From NCBI GenBank assembly GCA_030616085.1, contig JAUWYA010000002.1:1-55650 (forward strand): a stretch of 55,650 bases of DNA. Reading direction: 5' to 3'. A program made the translations under genes and the position numbers. A model generated the notes under the pieces. It was not told the origin of the DNA. It was given only the letters and a program-made list of their open reading frames with translations, and searched no databases. Each line of letters begins with the position of its first letter. The stretch's first letter is position 1. Origin of the DNA: Candidatus Nealsoniibacteriota bacterium (GTDB lineage Bacteria > Patescibacteriota > Minisyncoccia > Minisyncoccales > GWA2-38-27). Positions 41,189-49,491 of this stretch are shown one piece after another.

Positions 41189-41773
41189 TTACTCTTTTGC
41201 GCGATGTTTTAAATCTTTACCCCAAAGTTCATTTATTTTTTTTAAATCAAAATAGCCATTCCCGCCTGTTTTTAATTCGTGAGAAATATTGTCTTTTGAT
41301 GAAAAAATATAAACCTTTTTGCCGTGATTTTTCAAATAATTTACCAATGCTAAAAAGTCAGCATCACCACTAAATAAAATAGCTACATCGTATTTGTTTA
41401 TATTATGTAGAGCATCAATCGTTATCTCTACATCCATATTCCCTTTTTCTATAACAGATTCTCCACTCTCGCTAATAATAGAGATTCTCTTTAACTCCTT
41501 TTTTCTTACGGTAAAACCAAGACCTTTCTTAAGATATGTATAAAATTTATGCTTTCCATCTAAGTTGTAATCTCTTGTTCCTTCTTTTGGGTAAGCGTCA
41601 TAGTAAAAAATTTCAACTTTGCTGGTATTAAAATTATTCTTAAAATAATCTTTGAGTTTTTTATATTCAATAAACTTCTTAATTGATTTTACGGCATTCC
41701 AAACATTTGAAGCATCAATAAAAACATAAATTACATTCTCATTTTCTATTTCTTTGTTTTTTTGATTAAACAT
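41189..41773 (-). CDS. NYN domain ribonuclease-like protein
   Basis: 194 aa, LabA/DUF88 group of PIN-like nucleases. Acidic catalytic positions are visible in VFIDASNVWNA, KGNMDVEITIDAL and ILFSGDADFLALV. Members cut RNA. It converges on small RNA 1, whose terminator ends at its stop codon. Confidence 0.9.
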   Translation of the reverse strand: MFNQKNKEIENENVIYVFIDASNVWNAVKSIKKFIEYKKLKDYFKNNFNTSKVEIFYYDAYPKEGTRDYNLDGKHKFYTYLKKGLGFTVRKKELKRISIISESGESVIEKGNMDVEITIDALHNINKYDVAILFSGDADFLALVNYLKNHGKKVYIFSSKDNISHELKTGGNGYFDLKKINELWGKDLKHRAKE

Positions 41774-41893
41774 ATTATTCCCAAAGATAAGATCAATTTT
41801 TTGATTTTTTAAAACGCCTAATTCCCTGTTTAGAAGTGAAGCGTTCTCTATTTCTAACTGAAGGTTGGGAATTAAATATTAGATTAAAAATTA

Positions 41894-42379
41894 CTAGTAT
41901 TGAACTTTGTCAGTTTTTTCTTCCCACTCCTTAAAAACCTGAAGCGCTTCTTCTCTCATCATTTGTTTAATAGGCAGTCTTCTTCTATCTAATGGTCTCT
42001 CTAGCTCTTGATATATAAAATGGTCGTCAAACCCAACTCGGGCAGCATCTTCTTCCGTATTTGCATAATACACCTTATCAAGTCTCGCCCAATAAATTGC
42101 ACCTAGACACATTGGACACGGCTCACAAGATGTGTATAATTCGCAACCTGTAAGCTGGAACGTTTTTAGCTTTTGACAAGCCTTTCGTATTGCAACAACT
42201 TCAGCGTGAGCAGTCGGATCGTTTGTAGATGTTACCTTATTAAATCCTTTGGCAATAATAACACCGTTTTTTACCACAACTGCACCAAATGGGCCGCCTT
42301 TATTCGCACGCATCATCTCCAGAGAAAGTTTTATGGCCTCAGCCATAAATTTATTCCTTTGATCCTTCTTTTTTTTCAT
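41894..42379 (-). CDS. Guanine deaminase-like nucleoside deaminase
   Basis: 161 aa from the ATG at 42379; the longer track ORF runs upstream through the terminator and the 84-bp repeat. Zinc-site motifs HAEVVAIRKAC and CEPCPMCLGAIYWA are complete. The end GFDDHFIYQEL matches the GuaD group more than TadA. It converts guanine to xanthine or acts on a related base. Confidence 0.88.
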   Translation of the reverse strand: MKKKKDQRNKFMAEAIKLSLEMMRANKGGPFGAVVVKNGVIIAKGFNKVTSTNDPTAHAEVVAIRKACQKLKTFQLTGCELYTSCEPCPMCLGAIYWARLDKVYYANTEEDAARVGFDDHFIYQELERPLDRRRLPIKQMMREEALQVFKEWEEKTDKVQY

Positions 42380-42398
42380 ATATCTTACTATAACAAAA

Positions 42399-42424
42399 AA
42401 TCGCCGTTTTGGCGATTTTTTTGG
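42399..42424. terminator. Bidirectional hairpin terminator
   Basis: AAAAAATCGCC-gtttt-GGCGATTTTTTT between the deaminase and tRNA-Ala; nearly the same hairpin (ATCGCC-loop-GGCGAT) is used at 50219-50250. Confidence 0.7.
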
Positions 42425-42505
42425 AATTACCTTTATTTTTTTTCCGCCGAGGCGCGGGGCGCCGAGGCGAATGGGCATAAAAACGACGAAAATTCAAGAA
42501 TGTGG
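42422..42505 (+). repeat. 84-bp direct repeat, copy 2, abutting tRNA-Ala
   Basis: Same 48-bp block, 21-bp variable part and AATTCAAGAATGTGG as at 38512-38595. The last bases are the 3' end of the tRNA-Ala gene on the other strand. Confidence 0.9.
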
Positions 42506-42573
42506 ACCCAGTGGGAGTCGAACCCACGATTCGTCCGTGCCACGGACGTGTTTTACCACTATACTATGGGCCC
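42503..42573 (-). tRNA. tRNA-Ala (anticodon GGC)
   Basis: Acceptor stem GGGCCCA/TGGGTCC carries the G3-U70 pair that identifies alanine tRNA. The anticodon arm CGTCC-GTGGCAC-GGACG gives GGC. The T-arm has GGTTCGACTCC. CCA is not encoded. The plus-strand ORF across it (42173-42595) is spurious. Confidence 0.93.
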
Positions 42574-42604
42574 AAAAATAGAAGAGCAGTTTTAATACGA
42601 ATCA

Positions 42605-43345
42605 CTACTCTTCTTCATCAGCTAATTTTAAAAGGCTTAATGCTACTTCTTGAGTTATTTCTTCTTTGTTATTTCCTTTAATGTGAATAGGTTTTCCAAT
42701 TTTTACTGTTACACAATTCGAAAAGTTTGGCAAACAATGATATAGTTTATCTCGTTTGTTTGGCAAAACTTTTTCTGCTCCATCAATCCAAACAAATACA
42801 ACCAGAGGATTAGTTTTTAAAATAAGCCAACCAACCCCTTCTTTTAATTTTCTTATTTTTTTACCTTTTTCACTGTAGAAAAATTTCTCTCCCTTGAAAG
42901 TTCTTCCTGCTTCTGCAAAAAGAGCAACTATACCACCTAGATTAAGAATTTCTTTGATTCGCCTAAGAGCTTTAAAAGCTTTGCGAACGTTTTCTCTATC
43001 AATAGGAATTAATCTTATTTTTGCCCAAACCCAATACCAACGATCAAAATAGTTTTTTTTATCTGGGATATTCCATGGACTAAAATCAAATGGATGTAAA
43101 ATATAGTCCCTGAAAAACAAAACAGGTACTAAAACTACTTCTAACAAAGAAGGATGGTTTGAAACAATCAATACTTTTTTCTGTTTTTTAGGAAAACGTT
43201 CCCAATGTTGAACTTTAATCCCCCATCCAGCATAAACCCAATTCAAAAATCTTAAAAAATACAAAAGTAATCCTAATAAAAGTCCTATTGTGTATATCGT
43301 TAGCACAATAAGAATTTTATCTCGTTTGCTATCTATTCCTTTCAT
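42605..43345 (-). CDS. 1-acyl-glycerol-3-phosphate acyltransferase-like protein
   Basis: 246 aa of the PlsC/LPLAT family. An N-terminal membrane helix (about 10-32) is followed by SNHPSLLEVVL, an H-x4-E version of the usual H-x4-D catalytic motif, and LFAEAGRTFKG, matching the second FPEGTRS block. Likely acylates a phospholipid precursor at the membrane. The D-to-E change is unusual but conservative. Confidence 0.8.
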   Translation of the reverse strand: MKGIDSKRDKILIVLTIYTIGLLLGLLLYFLRFLNWVYAGWGIKVQHWERFPKKQKKVLIVSNHPSLLEVVLVPVLFFRDYILHPFDFSPWNIPDKKNYFDRWYWVWAKIRLIPIDRENVRKAFKALRRIKEILNLGGIVALFAEAGRTFKGEKFFYSEKGKKIRKLKEGVGWLILKTNPLVVFVWIDGAEKVLPNKRDKLYHCLPNFSNCVTVKIGKPIHIKGNNKEEITQEVALSLLKLADEEE

Positions 43346-43395
43346 TTTTTATCCTTTCAAAATGTAAATGAGCTAAATACTGTTTATATATTACC

Positions 43396-44130
43396 CTATA
43401 TTTTAAACTTGTCAAACGGTTTAGGAATTATAACTTTAACTTTTTTGCTTGAAATATTTTTCTTGTTTAATTCTTTTCTTAAATCTCTATGAATATGCGT
43501 TAATGCTAAACATTTAACATTACTCCTTTCAGCCATTTTGATTAAATCAATCATACAAGCATGGCCTTCTCTTTTTTCATCATATAAATAAGCTTCATGT
43601 ATTACTAAGTCAGAATTTTTATATAATTCCTCTGTCTTTTCATTAAATCCTCCGTCACCGCTATAACACAGTGATTTCTTGTTATCATCTATTTTTATTG
43701 CGAAATTACTTATAGAATGCGCTGTTGGCGCAAACAATAATTTTAAATCGTTAAATTGAATAGTTTGTTCTTCTTCAACTTTCATGAAATTTATTTCAAA
43801 TCCAAGTTTAGAATAAAGATTTTTATAACCGTAATTAACAATATCTTTAATAGTTTTAGTATTCTGGCAAATAATAGTTAAAGCTTTTTTCCTTCCTTCT
43901 TCTTTCATCCTGTATAGTAAGGCAGGAATACCAAAATAATGGTCAGCATGTGTATGACTAATATAAACTGCATCTAAGAATGACTGATCATTATTAAATT
44001 TCCATAATTGGGTAGGAGTCGTACAGCCGCAATCTAATAACAAATTTGTTTTATCAGAAATTACCAAAACCGAGTTATTCGGCATGTTTTCATCAAACGC
44101 CTCCCCTGTTCCTAAAAATATAACTTTCAT
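43396..44130 (-). CDS. MBL-fold metallohydrolase, RNase Z-like
   Basis: 244 aa from the ATG at 44130 (MKVIFLGTGEAFDEN); the track start is a TTG. SHTHADHYFGIP is the zinc-binding HxHxDH motif, with further ligands in APTAHSISN, YSGDGGFN and a final ALTHIHRDL. It resembles tRNase Z and related phosphodiesterases, but the long flexible arm of tRNase Z is not obvious. Confidence 0.85.
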   Translation of the reverse strand: MKVIFLGTGEAFDENMPNNSVLVISDKTNLLLDCGCTTPTQLWKFNNDQSFLDAVYISHTHADHYFGIPALLYRMKEEGRKKALTIICQNTKTIKDIVNYGYKNLYSKLGFEINFMKVEEEQTIQFNDLKLLFAPTAHSISNFAIKIDDNKKSLCYSGDGGFNEKTEELYKNSDLVIHEAYLYDEKREGHACMIDLIKMAERSNVKCLALTHIHRDLRKELNKKNISSKKVKVIIPKPFDKFKI

Positions 44131-44176
44131 ATATTTTATTATACCTAAAAATCGCCTGTTTAACAATTGTTTATGT

Positions 44177-44401
44177 TTAAAAAAACCGCATTCGTTTTAA
44201 AATGCGGCGTATTAGTTCTTTAATTCTATGGCCGACTATGGTTATCAACGAAGTATTGTTTAAACAGAAAGACAAACCATTTTGGTATGCTGTTTTTAAT
44301 TCTTTCACATACTCTCCATAAGCACAGGTTTCTGGATTTTTGCTACAACGACAAGTCTTATGAATAGTACTGTCAACACATTGATAATATCTACATAACA
44401 T
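44177..44401 (-). CDS. 74-aa hypothetical protein with Cys-rich start
   Basis: Five cysteines lie in the first 26 residues (MLCRYYQCVDSTIHKTCRCS), followed by NNTSLITIVG and a basic helix IRRILKRMRFF. AAAGGAG precedes the ATG. It lies after tRNA-Lys on the same strand. The cysteine cluster could bind a metal. Not recognised. Confidence 0.6.
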   Translation of the reverse strand: MLCRYYQCVDSTIHKTCRCSKNPETCAYGEYVKELKTAYQNGLSFCLNNTSLITIVGHRIKELIRRILKRMRFF

Positions 44402-44435
44402 TTTATCTCCTTTTTAAAGAACCTTTTTTAAGGTA

Positions 44436-44458
44436 CTACGAGAACAGTTCTCATAGTA
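44436..44458. terminator. Hairpin between tRNA-Lys and the 74-aa gene
   Basis: ACTACGAGAA-loop-TTCTCATAGT, almost the same as the hairpin at 22327-22349. No long T-run. Confidence 0.45.
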
Positions 44459-44467
44459 ATTTCATTG

Positions 44468-44538
44468 TACCCCCAGAAGGAATCGAACCCTCGTCAACTG
44501 GTTAAAAGCCAGGTGCTTTGCCACTAAGCTATGGGGGC
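44468..44538 (-). tRNA. tRNA-Lys (anticodon TTT)
   Basis: Acceptor GCCCCCA/TGGGGGT with a G1-U72 wobble, D-arm GCTT/AAGC, anticodon loop CTTTTAA, and T-arm GAGGG-TTCGATT-CCTTC. CCA is not encoded. The gene starts one base after the dnaJ stop codon, so it may be processed from the dnaK operon transcript. Confidence 0.9.
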
Positions 44539-44539
44539 T

Positions 44540-45592
44540 CTACAGCCCTTCTTCTTGCAGTTTATTTAATAACACTTTTTGCTCTTTTGTCAAGTGCTTT
44601 GGGGTTTTAACAATCAGCTCAATATACAAGTTTCCTCTGCCAAATCCAGAAAAGCGAGGAATGCCTTTGCCAGAAATCCTTAAAACTTTTCCTGACTCTA
44701 AACCTGAAGGAACTTTTAGCAATATCTTGCCTTCTAAGGTAGGTATATCAATTTTATCTCCTAAAACTGCTTGAGAAAAAGAAATTGGCTGGGAAATAAG
44801 CAAATCATCTCCTTGCCTGTGAAAAACTGGATGTTTTTTCACTAATATTCTAACGTATAGATTTCCTGGTTCTCCGCCTCTTTTTCCAGATTCTCCTTTT
44901 TCAGCAACTTTTATTACTTGATTTGAATCAACCCCAGCCGGGATAAAAATCTTAATATCTTCATTTCCCTTAACCCTTCCTTCTCCTTTGCAAACATTGC
45001 AGGGTTTTTCCGGCTTTTGGCCTTCGCCTTTGCATTCAGGACAAATAGTCCAATGAGTAACAGATCCTAAGAAAGTTCTTTTTATTTGTTGAACTTCACC
45101 TGTGCCTCTGCAGGAAAAACACTCATTTAAAGATGTGCCTTGTTCAGCTCCTGTGCCTTGACAGCGAGAACAGATAATTTGTTTCTGTAAGCTAATTTCC
45201 TTAGTTATGCTTTTTAAAGTTTGTTCCAAGGAAATTTCAATATCAATTTTAATGTCTCTGCCTTTCTTAAGGTTTGTTTTTCTTCCTCTTCTTCCAAAAC
45301 CAAACATATTCTCAAACATCTCGCTCAAATCTCCCAAATCAAACTCTATGTTAGGTTCTGATGGAGAATTCCCCCAGTTCCAATTCATATCTCCTGTACT
45401 GCCAAACGTGTCATACTGAGTTCTTTTCTCTTTATTGGAAAGAACCTGGTATGCTTCGTTTATCTCTTTAAACTTATTCTCGTCACCGCCTTTATGAGGA
45501 TGATGCTTATGAGCTAATTTATGAAAAGCTCTTTTAACATCCTCTTGAGAAGCATCTTTGCTAATGCCTAAAATTTTGTAGTAATCCTTCAT
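44540..45592 (-). CDS. dnaJ: Chaperone DnaJ with altered HPD motif
   Basis: 350 aa: J domain (1-68), G/F-rich linker, four CxxCxGxG zinc repeats (CSRCQGTG, CFSCRGTG, CPECKGEG, CNVCKGEG) and the C-terminal substrate domains. The J-domain tripeptide reads HPH in HKHHPHKGGDENKF; the codon is CAT where the family has GAT/GAC. The aspartate of HPD is normally required to stimulate DnaK ATPase, so this is a striking change. Confidence 0.95.
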   Translation of the reverse strand: MKDYYKILGISKDASQEDVKRAFHKLAHKHHPHKGGDENKFKEINEAYQVLSNKEKRTQYDTFGSTGDMNWNWGNSPSEPNIEFDLGDLSEMFENMFGFGRRGRKTNLKKGRDIKIDIEISLEQTLKSITKEISLQKQIICSRCQGTGAEQGTSLNECFSCRGTGEVQQIKRTFLGSVTHWTICPECKGEGQKPEKPCNVCKGEGRVKGNEDIKIFIPAGVDSNQVIKVAEKGESGKRGGEPGNLYVRILVKKHPVFHRQGDDLLISQPISFSQAVLGDKIDIPTLEGKILLKVPSGLESGKVLRISGKGIPRFSGFGRGNLYIELIVKTPKHLTKEQKVLLNKLQEEGL

Positions 45593-45678
45593 AAAGAATT
45601 CTTAATTATCAATTTATAATATATTATTGTTTGAAAATTAAGAAATTATAACGTTCAATAAAAATTAGAAATTAGAAA

Positions 45679-47562
45679 TTAGTTTTTATCCCTGTATTCT
45701 CCTTCCTCAGCATCTTTAGCATCTTTGTTTTCTTCTTTCGGCTTTTGCTCTGAAGCTTTCTTATACAGCTCAGCTCCAGCTTTCTGTATTATCTGAGAAA
45801 GGTCATTGGTTTTACTCTTTATTTCTTCTATATTATCCTTATCCTTTACTTTTTTCAACTCATCTATTTTTTCCTGAACCTGCTTTTTCAAGTTTTCATC
45901 TATTTTATCTCCAGCATCTTTGCTTGTCTTTTCCCAGGAATATATTAAATTATCAGCTAAATTCTTTGCTTCAATTAATTCCTTTTTCTTTTTATCTTCC
46001 TGTTCGTGAGCTTGAGCTTCCTGCTTCATCTTTTCAATCTCATCTTTTGACATTCCAATTGAACCCTCAATTCTAATTGACTGGCTCTTTCCTGTTGCTT
46101 TGTCTTTAGCTGAAACATTTAAAATGCCGTTGCTGTCAACATCAAAAGACACTTCAATTTGAGGAACTCCTCTTGGAGCTGAAGGAATGCCGTCTAAGAT
46201 AAATCTTCCCAAGGTTTTATTGTCAGAAGCCATTGGTCTTTCTCCCTGCAAAACATGCACCTCTACTGATGTTTGAGCTTCTGCTGCTGTTGAAAAGATC
46301 TGAGTTTTATTCACTGGATAGATCGTGTTCTTAGGAATTAAAACAGTGTTTACGCTTCCTAGTGTTTCAATTCCAAAAGAAAGAGGGGTTGCGTCTAACA
46401 ATAATACTTCTTTTGCATCTCCTCCTATAATGCCTGCTTGAATAGCAGCTCCCATTGCAACCACTTCGTCAGGATTAATTGATCTATTAGCTTCTTTGTT
46501 AAATAAATTCTTAACTGCTTCCTGAATAGCTGGCGTTCTTGTTTGGCCTCCAACCAATACAATTTCTTCAATGTCTTTTGGTTCAAGCTTAGCTCCTTTT
46601 AATGTTTCTTCTACTAATTTAATTGATTTCTCAATATATTCTTTAACTAAATCCTGAAACCGCGCTCTAGACAGCTTCAAGAACAAATGCTTTGGCCCGG
46701 AAGAATCAGATGTAACAAATGGAATATTAATCTCTGTTTCTAAAGTAGTTGATAATTCAATCTTTGCTTTTTCAGCTGCTTCTTTAACTCTTTGCAAGGC
46801 TAATTGATCTTTTGACAAATCAATTCCCTGATCTTTTTTAAACTGTTCAATTATCCATTCCATTACTTTCTGGTCAAAATCATCACCTCCCAAATGAGTA
46901 TCTCCGCCCACTCCTATTACTTGAACTGTGTCAGGATCTTTTATAATATCTAATATTGAAACATCAAATGTTCCTCCTCCAAAGTCATAAACTAATATCT
47001 GCTGGCCTTTAGTTTTAGTTAAACCATAGCTTAATGCAGCAGCTGTTGGCTCATTAAGAACCATTTTAACATCTAATCCAGCTATTTCTCCTGCTATTTT
47101 TGTAGCTTTTCTCTGAGAATCATCAAAATATGCAGGACAAGTAATCACAGCTTGTGTAATTTTCTCTCCTATTTTCTCTTCAGCATCCTGTTTTAACTTT
47201 TGAAGAATCATTGCTGAAATCTCTGCTGGTTTATGCCACTTATCCCCCATTTTCACTTCTACGCTTCCATCGCTTGCTTCTTTAATCTCATAAGGCAGAA
47301 GCTTTTTATCATTCTGAATTTCTTTATCAGAAAATCTCCTTCCAAGCAATCTCTTTATGGAAGAAATAGTATTCTGAGGATTTGTAATCTGCTGGCGCTT
47401 GGCAGTAACTCCAACTAATCTCTCGTTGTTTTTGGTTAAAGCGACAACAGAAGGAGTTGTTCTTGTTCCCTCTTTGTTTTCTATAATCTTCGGCTCACCG
47501 TTTTCTATTATAGCGGTGGCTGAAAAAGTTGTTCCTAAGTCAATACCTAATATTTTTGCCAT
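45679..47562 (-). CDS. dnaK: Chaperone DnaK (Hsp70)
   Basis: 627 aa. ATPase phosphate loops AKILGIDLGTTFS and VYDFGGGTFDVSIL, the EEIVLVGGQTRTP motif, and the substrate-binding domain with the lid follow in normal order. Full length. Placed between grpE (3 bp upstream) and dnaJ. Confidence 0.97.
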   Translation of the reverse strand: MAKILGIDLGTTFSATAIIENGEPKIIENKEGTRTTPSVVALTKNNERLVGVTAKRQQITNPQNTISSIKRLLGRRFSDKEIQNDKKLLPYEIKEASDGSVEVKMGDKWHKPAEISAMILQKLKQDAEEKIGEKITQAVITCPAYFDDSQRKATKIAGEIAGLDVKMVLNEPTAAALSYGLTKTKGQQILVYDFGGGTFDVSILDIIKDPDTVQVIGVGGDTHLGGDDFDQKVMEWIIEQFKKDQGIDLSKDQLALQRVKEAAEKAKIELSTTLETEINIPFVTSDSSGPKHLFLKLSRARFQDLVKEYIEKSIKLVEETLKGAKLEPKDIEEIVLVGGQTRTPAIQEAVKNLFNKEANRSINPDEVVAMGAAIQAGIIGGDAKEVLLLDATPLSFGIETLGSVNTVLIPKNTIYPVNKTQIFSTAAEAQTSVEVHVLQGERPMASDNKTLGRFILDGIPSAPRGVPQIEVSFDVDSNGILNVSAKDKATGKSQSIRIEGSIGMSKDEIEKMKQEAQAHEQEDKKKKELIEAKNLADNLIYSWEKTSKDAGDKIDENLKKQVQEKIDELKKVKDKDNIEEIKSKTNDLSQIIQKAGAELYKKASEQKPKEENKDAKDAEEGEYRDKN

Positions 47563-47565
47563 AGT

Positions 47566-48027
47566 TTACTTAGCTATCTTTACCTTGGCAGATCTTATGA
47601 CCTTGCCATTTAAGATATAGCCTTTTTTAATTTCTTTAATAATAACACCAGATTTAGAATTGCTTTCAGTCATTTCCACTGCTTCATGAAAATTAGGATC
47701 AAACTCTTTTTTTAAGCAATCTATTTGTTCTACTCCTTGATTCTTTAAAAACTCTAATATCTGGTTTTTAGTATTTAATATTCCCTTAACCCATTCATTC
47801 TTTTCTAAATCTTTTGGAAGCTTCTCTTCTGCAATATATATATTATCTAATATATTAAGAATTTCCAAAATAAGGGCTTGGTTGGCAAACTTAATAACTT
47901 TATCTATTCTTTCTCCCTCTTCTCTCTTATAATTCAAGAAAGAAGCTCTTTCTCTTTTCCAGTTTTCTAAATATTCTTGTTCTTTGCTTTCTTCTTTATA
48001 TCGTCTTTTAGTTTTTTTATCCTTCAT
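47566..48027 (-). CDS. grpE: Nucleotide exchange factor GrpE
   Basis: The N-terminal coiled coil (EYLENWKRERASFLNYKREE) and C-terminal HEAVEMTESNSKSGVI and ILNGKVIRSAKVKIAK are diagnostic. The ATG at 48027 is chosen because it coincides with the transcript start expected from the promoter at 48035-48063; the track ORF begins at a TTG inside that promoter. No CIRCE operator is seen. Confidence 0.93.
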   Translation of the reverse strand: MKDKKTKRRYKEESKEQEYLENWKRERASFLNYKREEGERIDKVIKFANQALILEILNILDNIYIAEEKLPKDLEKNEWVKGILNTKNQILEFLKNQGVEQIDCLKKEFDPNFHEAVEMTESNSKSGVIIKEIKKGYILNGKVIRSAKVKIAK

Positions 48028-48034
48028 ACATTTC

Positions 48035-48063
48035 ATTATAAACAGCCCCTTGTCAAAAGTCAA
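48035..48063 (-). promoter_or_regulatory. Promoter of the grpE-dnaK-dnaJ operon
   Basis: Minus strand TTGACT (48063-48058), 17-bp spacer, TATAAT (48040-48035). The expected start is about 7 bases on, at the GrpE ATG, predicting a leaderless mRNA. A divergent promoter sits a few bases away. Confidence 0.75.
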
Positions 48064-48066
48064 GCC

Positions 48067-48095
48067 TTGACATATCTATAATAGTTTGCTACAAT
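48067..48095 (+). promoter_or_regulatory. Promoter of the 415-aa membrane protein gene
   Basis: TTGACA (48067-48072), 17-bp spacer ending TTTGC, TACAAT (48090-48095). Shine-Dalgarno AGGAG precedes the ATG at 48150. Confidence 0.8.
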
Positions 48096-48149
48096 AGAAA
48101 ATCGTAAATAGAACCTTTAAAACTAAATATAATTTTAGGAGAGTAAAAA

Positions 48150-49397
48150 ATGACAAAAGAAAAAGAACAGAAAAGTGTTGCAAAAGAAACAAAAAAATCA
48201 GAAGATTTAATCTGTCTTTTCACAGAAAAGACGCAGTCAGCGGACTCGGTTATACGCATCAGGTGGTGTATTGACAAAGATGTTTTTGAAGACCTAAAGA
48301 TGAGAAAAGTTGAAAACGCCCATTTATTGTTAGTTGTGGTTAAATACGGCGAGAATCCTTGGCACAGAAAAGAAGTTCTGCGCAAACTTGTTCCTTTGGA
48401 GCAAGAGATGGAATTTATTCAATTCAAAGGGCCTGGCCTGCACAAGATAATGACTACTATTGTCTGGGATATCGATGGAAACGCTGATCGACTCAAAAAA
48501 ACATTTCTTACAAGTTATCACCGTAATTGCTATGACACGAATGTTTTAACCTACGAAAGAGATAAATTAGCAAAACCTAACGATATATCTTTGCGTACAG
48601 ATGGGATAGACGGAGGCGGTGTTCTTGAAGTAGATGTAGCAGAAGGTTTTTTTGCAAAAGATCCACCAAAATGGCTTAGCGAATGGGTAAATTTATTCTT
48701 TACGTGGAAACCCACTGATCAATGCGACTTTAGAAAACGTTGCATATTAGCGTTTTCAATACAGCCCATCCTTGTGCTAATCTGGTTAATCGGAAAAGAA
48801 CTAACCACAATTGGCATCGGTCTTTTCCTTCTTCTTTGCGGAATAAGAGGAGTAGATTTTTCTCCGGTTCGTCACCCCTTTAGGTCTGAAATGAACGAGA
48901 TCTGGAACAAACTAGAAGGATCCATCTTTTTCAACAAGAAGTATCCTTTCTTAGCTGCATTTACACCCATATTTGTCTTAACTATTTTTATTACTTTGTT
49001 ACTGGTAACTAATTATGTACCGGATTTGGACGTAAACATAGAAAAGACAATGATTCTTAGTGCTGTAGCTGTTACTTTTCTTTGTCTGATTATTACAATC
49101 TTCTGGAGTATCTACTGGGGTTTAATTATCTCTTGTGAAAAAATCACTGCTTGTGTTTATAAACTAAAAGCAAAACCCTGTAAGCCAAAATGGGAAATAG
49201 AGGAAAAGCGAAAAAGAGCTAGAGATTTCCAGAAAGAGCTTGCGTTAGAAAAAGAATACGAAAATCTTTCTTCTGTTGTGTGTACTGGCAGACAATTAGA
49301 ACCGTCTCTCGCCGCTCTTCCAGAGAAAAAAAGAACCATATATTTAAGGTTCTTGGACTTAAAAGCAAAAGTGTGCAAACCTTTTGCCGAGCATTAA
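48150..49397 (+). CDS. Orphan four-helix membrane protein
   Basis: 415 aa, not recognised. The soluble N-terminal half (1-190) starts with a charged stretch and holds IVWDIDGNADRLKK. Four membrane helices follow (about 205-222, 225-237, 268-288 and 300-328). A charged cytosolic C-terminal helix (KWEIEEKRKRARDFQKELAL) ends the protein. It has its own strong promoter, Shine-Dalgarno and terminator, in the same monocistronic style as the two phosphatase genes in the array. Base composition is richer in G+C than dnaK, suggesting acquisition. Confidence 0.7.
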   Translation: MTKEKEQKSVAKETKKSEDLICLFTEKTQSADSVIRIRWCIDKDVFEDLKMRKVENAHLLLVVVKYGENPWHRKEVLRKLVPLEQEMEFIQFKGPGLHKIMTTIVWDIDGNADRLKKTFLTSYHRNCYDTNVLTYERDKLAKPNDISLRTDGIDGGGVLEVDVAEGFFAKDPPKWLSEWVNLFFTWKPTDQCDFRKRCILAFSIQPILVLIWLIGKELTTIGIGLFLLLCGIRGVDFSPVRHPFRSEMNEIWNKLEGSIFFNKKYPFLAAFTPIFVLTIFITLLLVTNYVPDLDVNIEKTMILSAVAVTFLCLIITIFWSIYWGLIISCEKITACVYKLKAKPCKPKWEIEEKRKRARDFQKELALEKEYENLSSVVCTGRQLEPSLAALPEKKRTIYLRFLDLKAKVCKPFAEH

Positions 49398-49414
49398 AAT
49401 TTGCTTTAAAAACC

Positions 49415-49443
49415 AAAGAGCAAGCAAAAGCTTGCTCTTTTTT
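49415..49443 (+). terminator. Intrinsic terminator of the orphan membrane protein gene
   Basis: AAAGAGCAAGC-aaaa-GCTTGCTCTTT followed by TTT; a perfect 11-bp stem. Confidence 0.88.
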
Positions 49444-49491
49444 ATGAATATTAAAATAAAAACTTAAAATTAGATTTGACCCCTATTTCTT

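Noticed and set aside
42173-42595. 140-aa plus-strand ORF across the deaminase start and tRNA-Ala
   Set aside because: It runs antisense to the deaminase, through a terminator hairpin, the GC-rich repeat and the tRNA gene; its SAEARGAEA segment is just the repeat translated.
48028-48063. Upstream TTG start of grpE
   Set aside because: It lies within the -35 to -10 region of the operon promoter; the ATG at 48027 fits both the promoter and the family.
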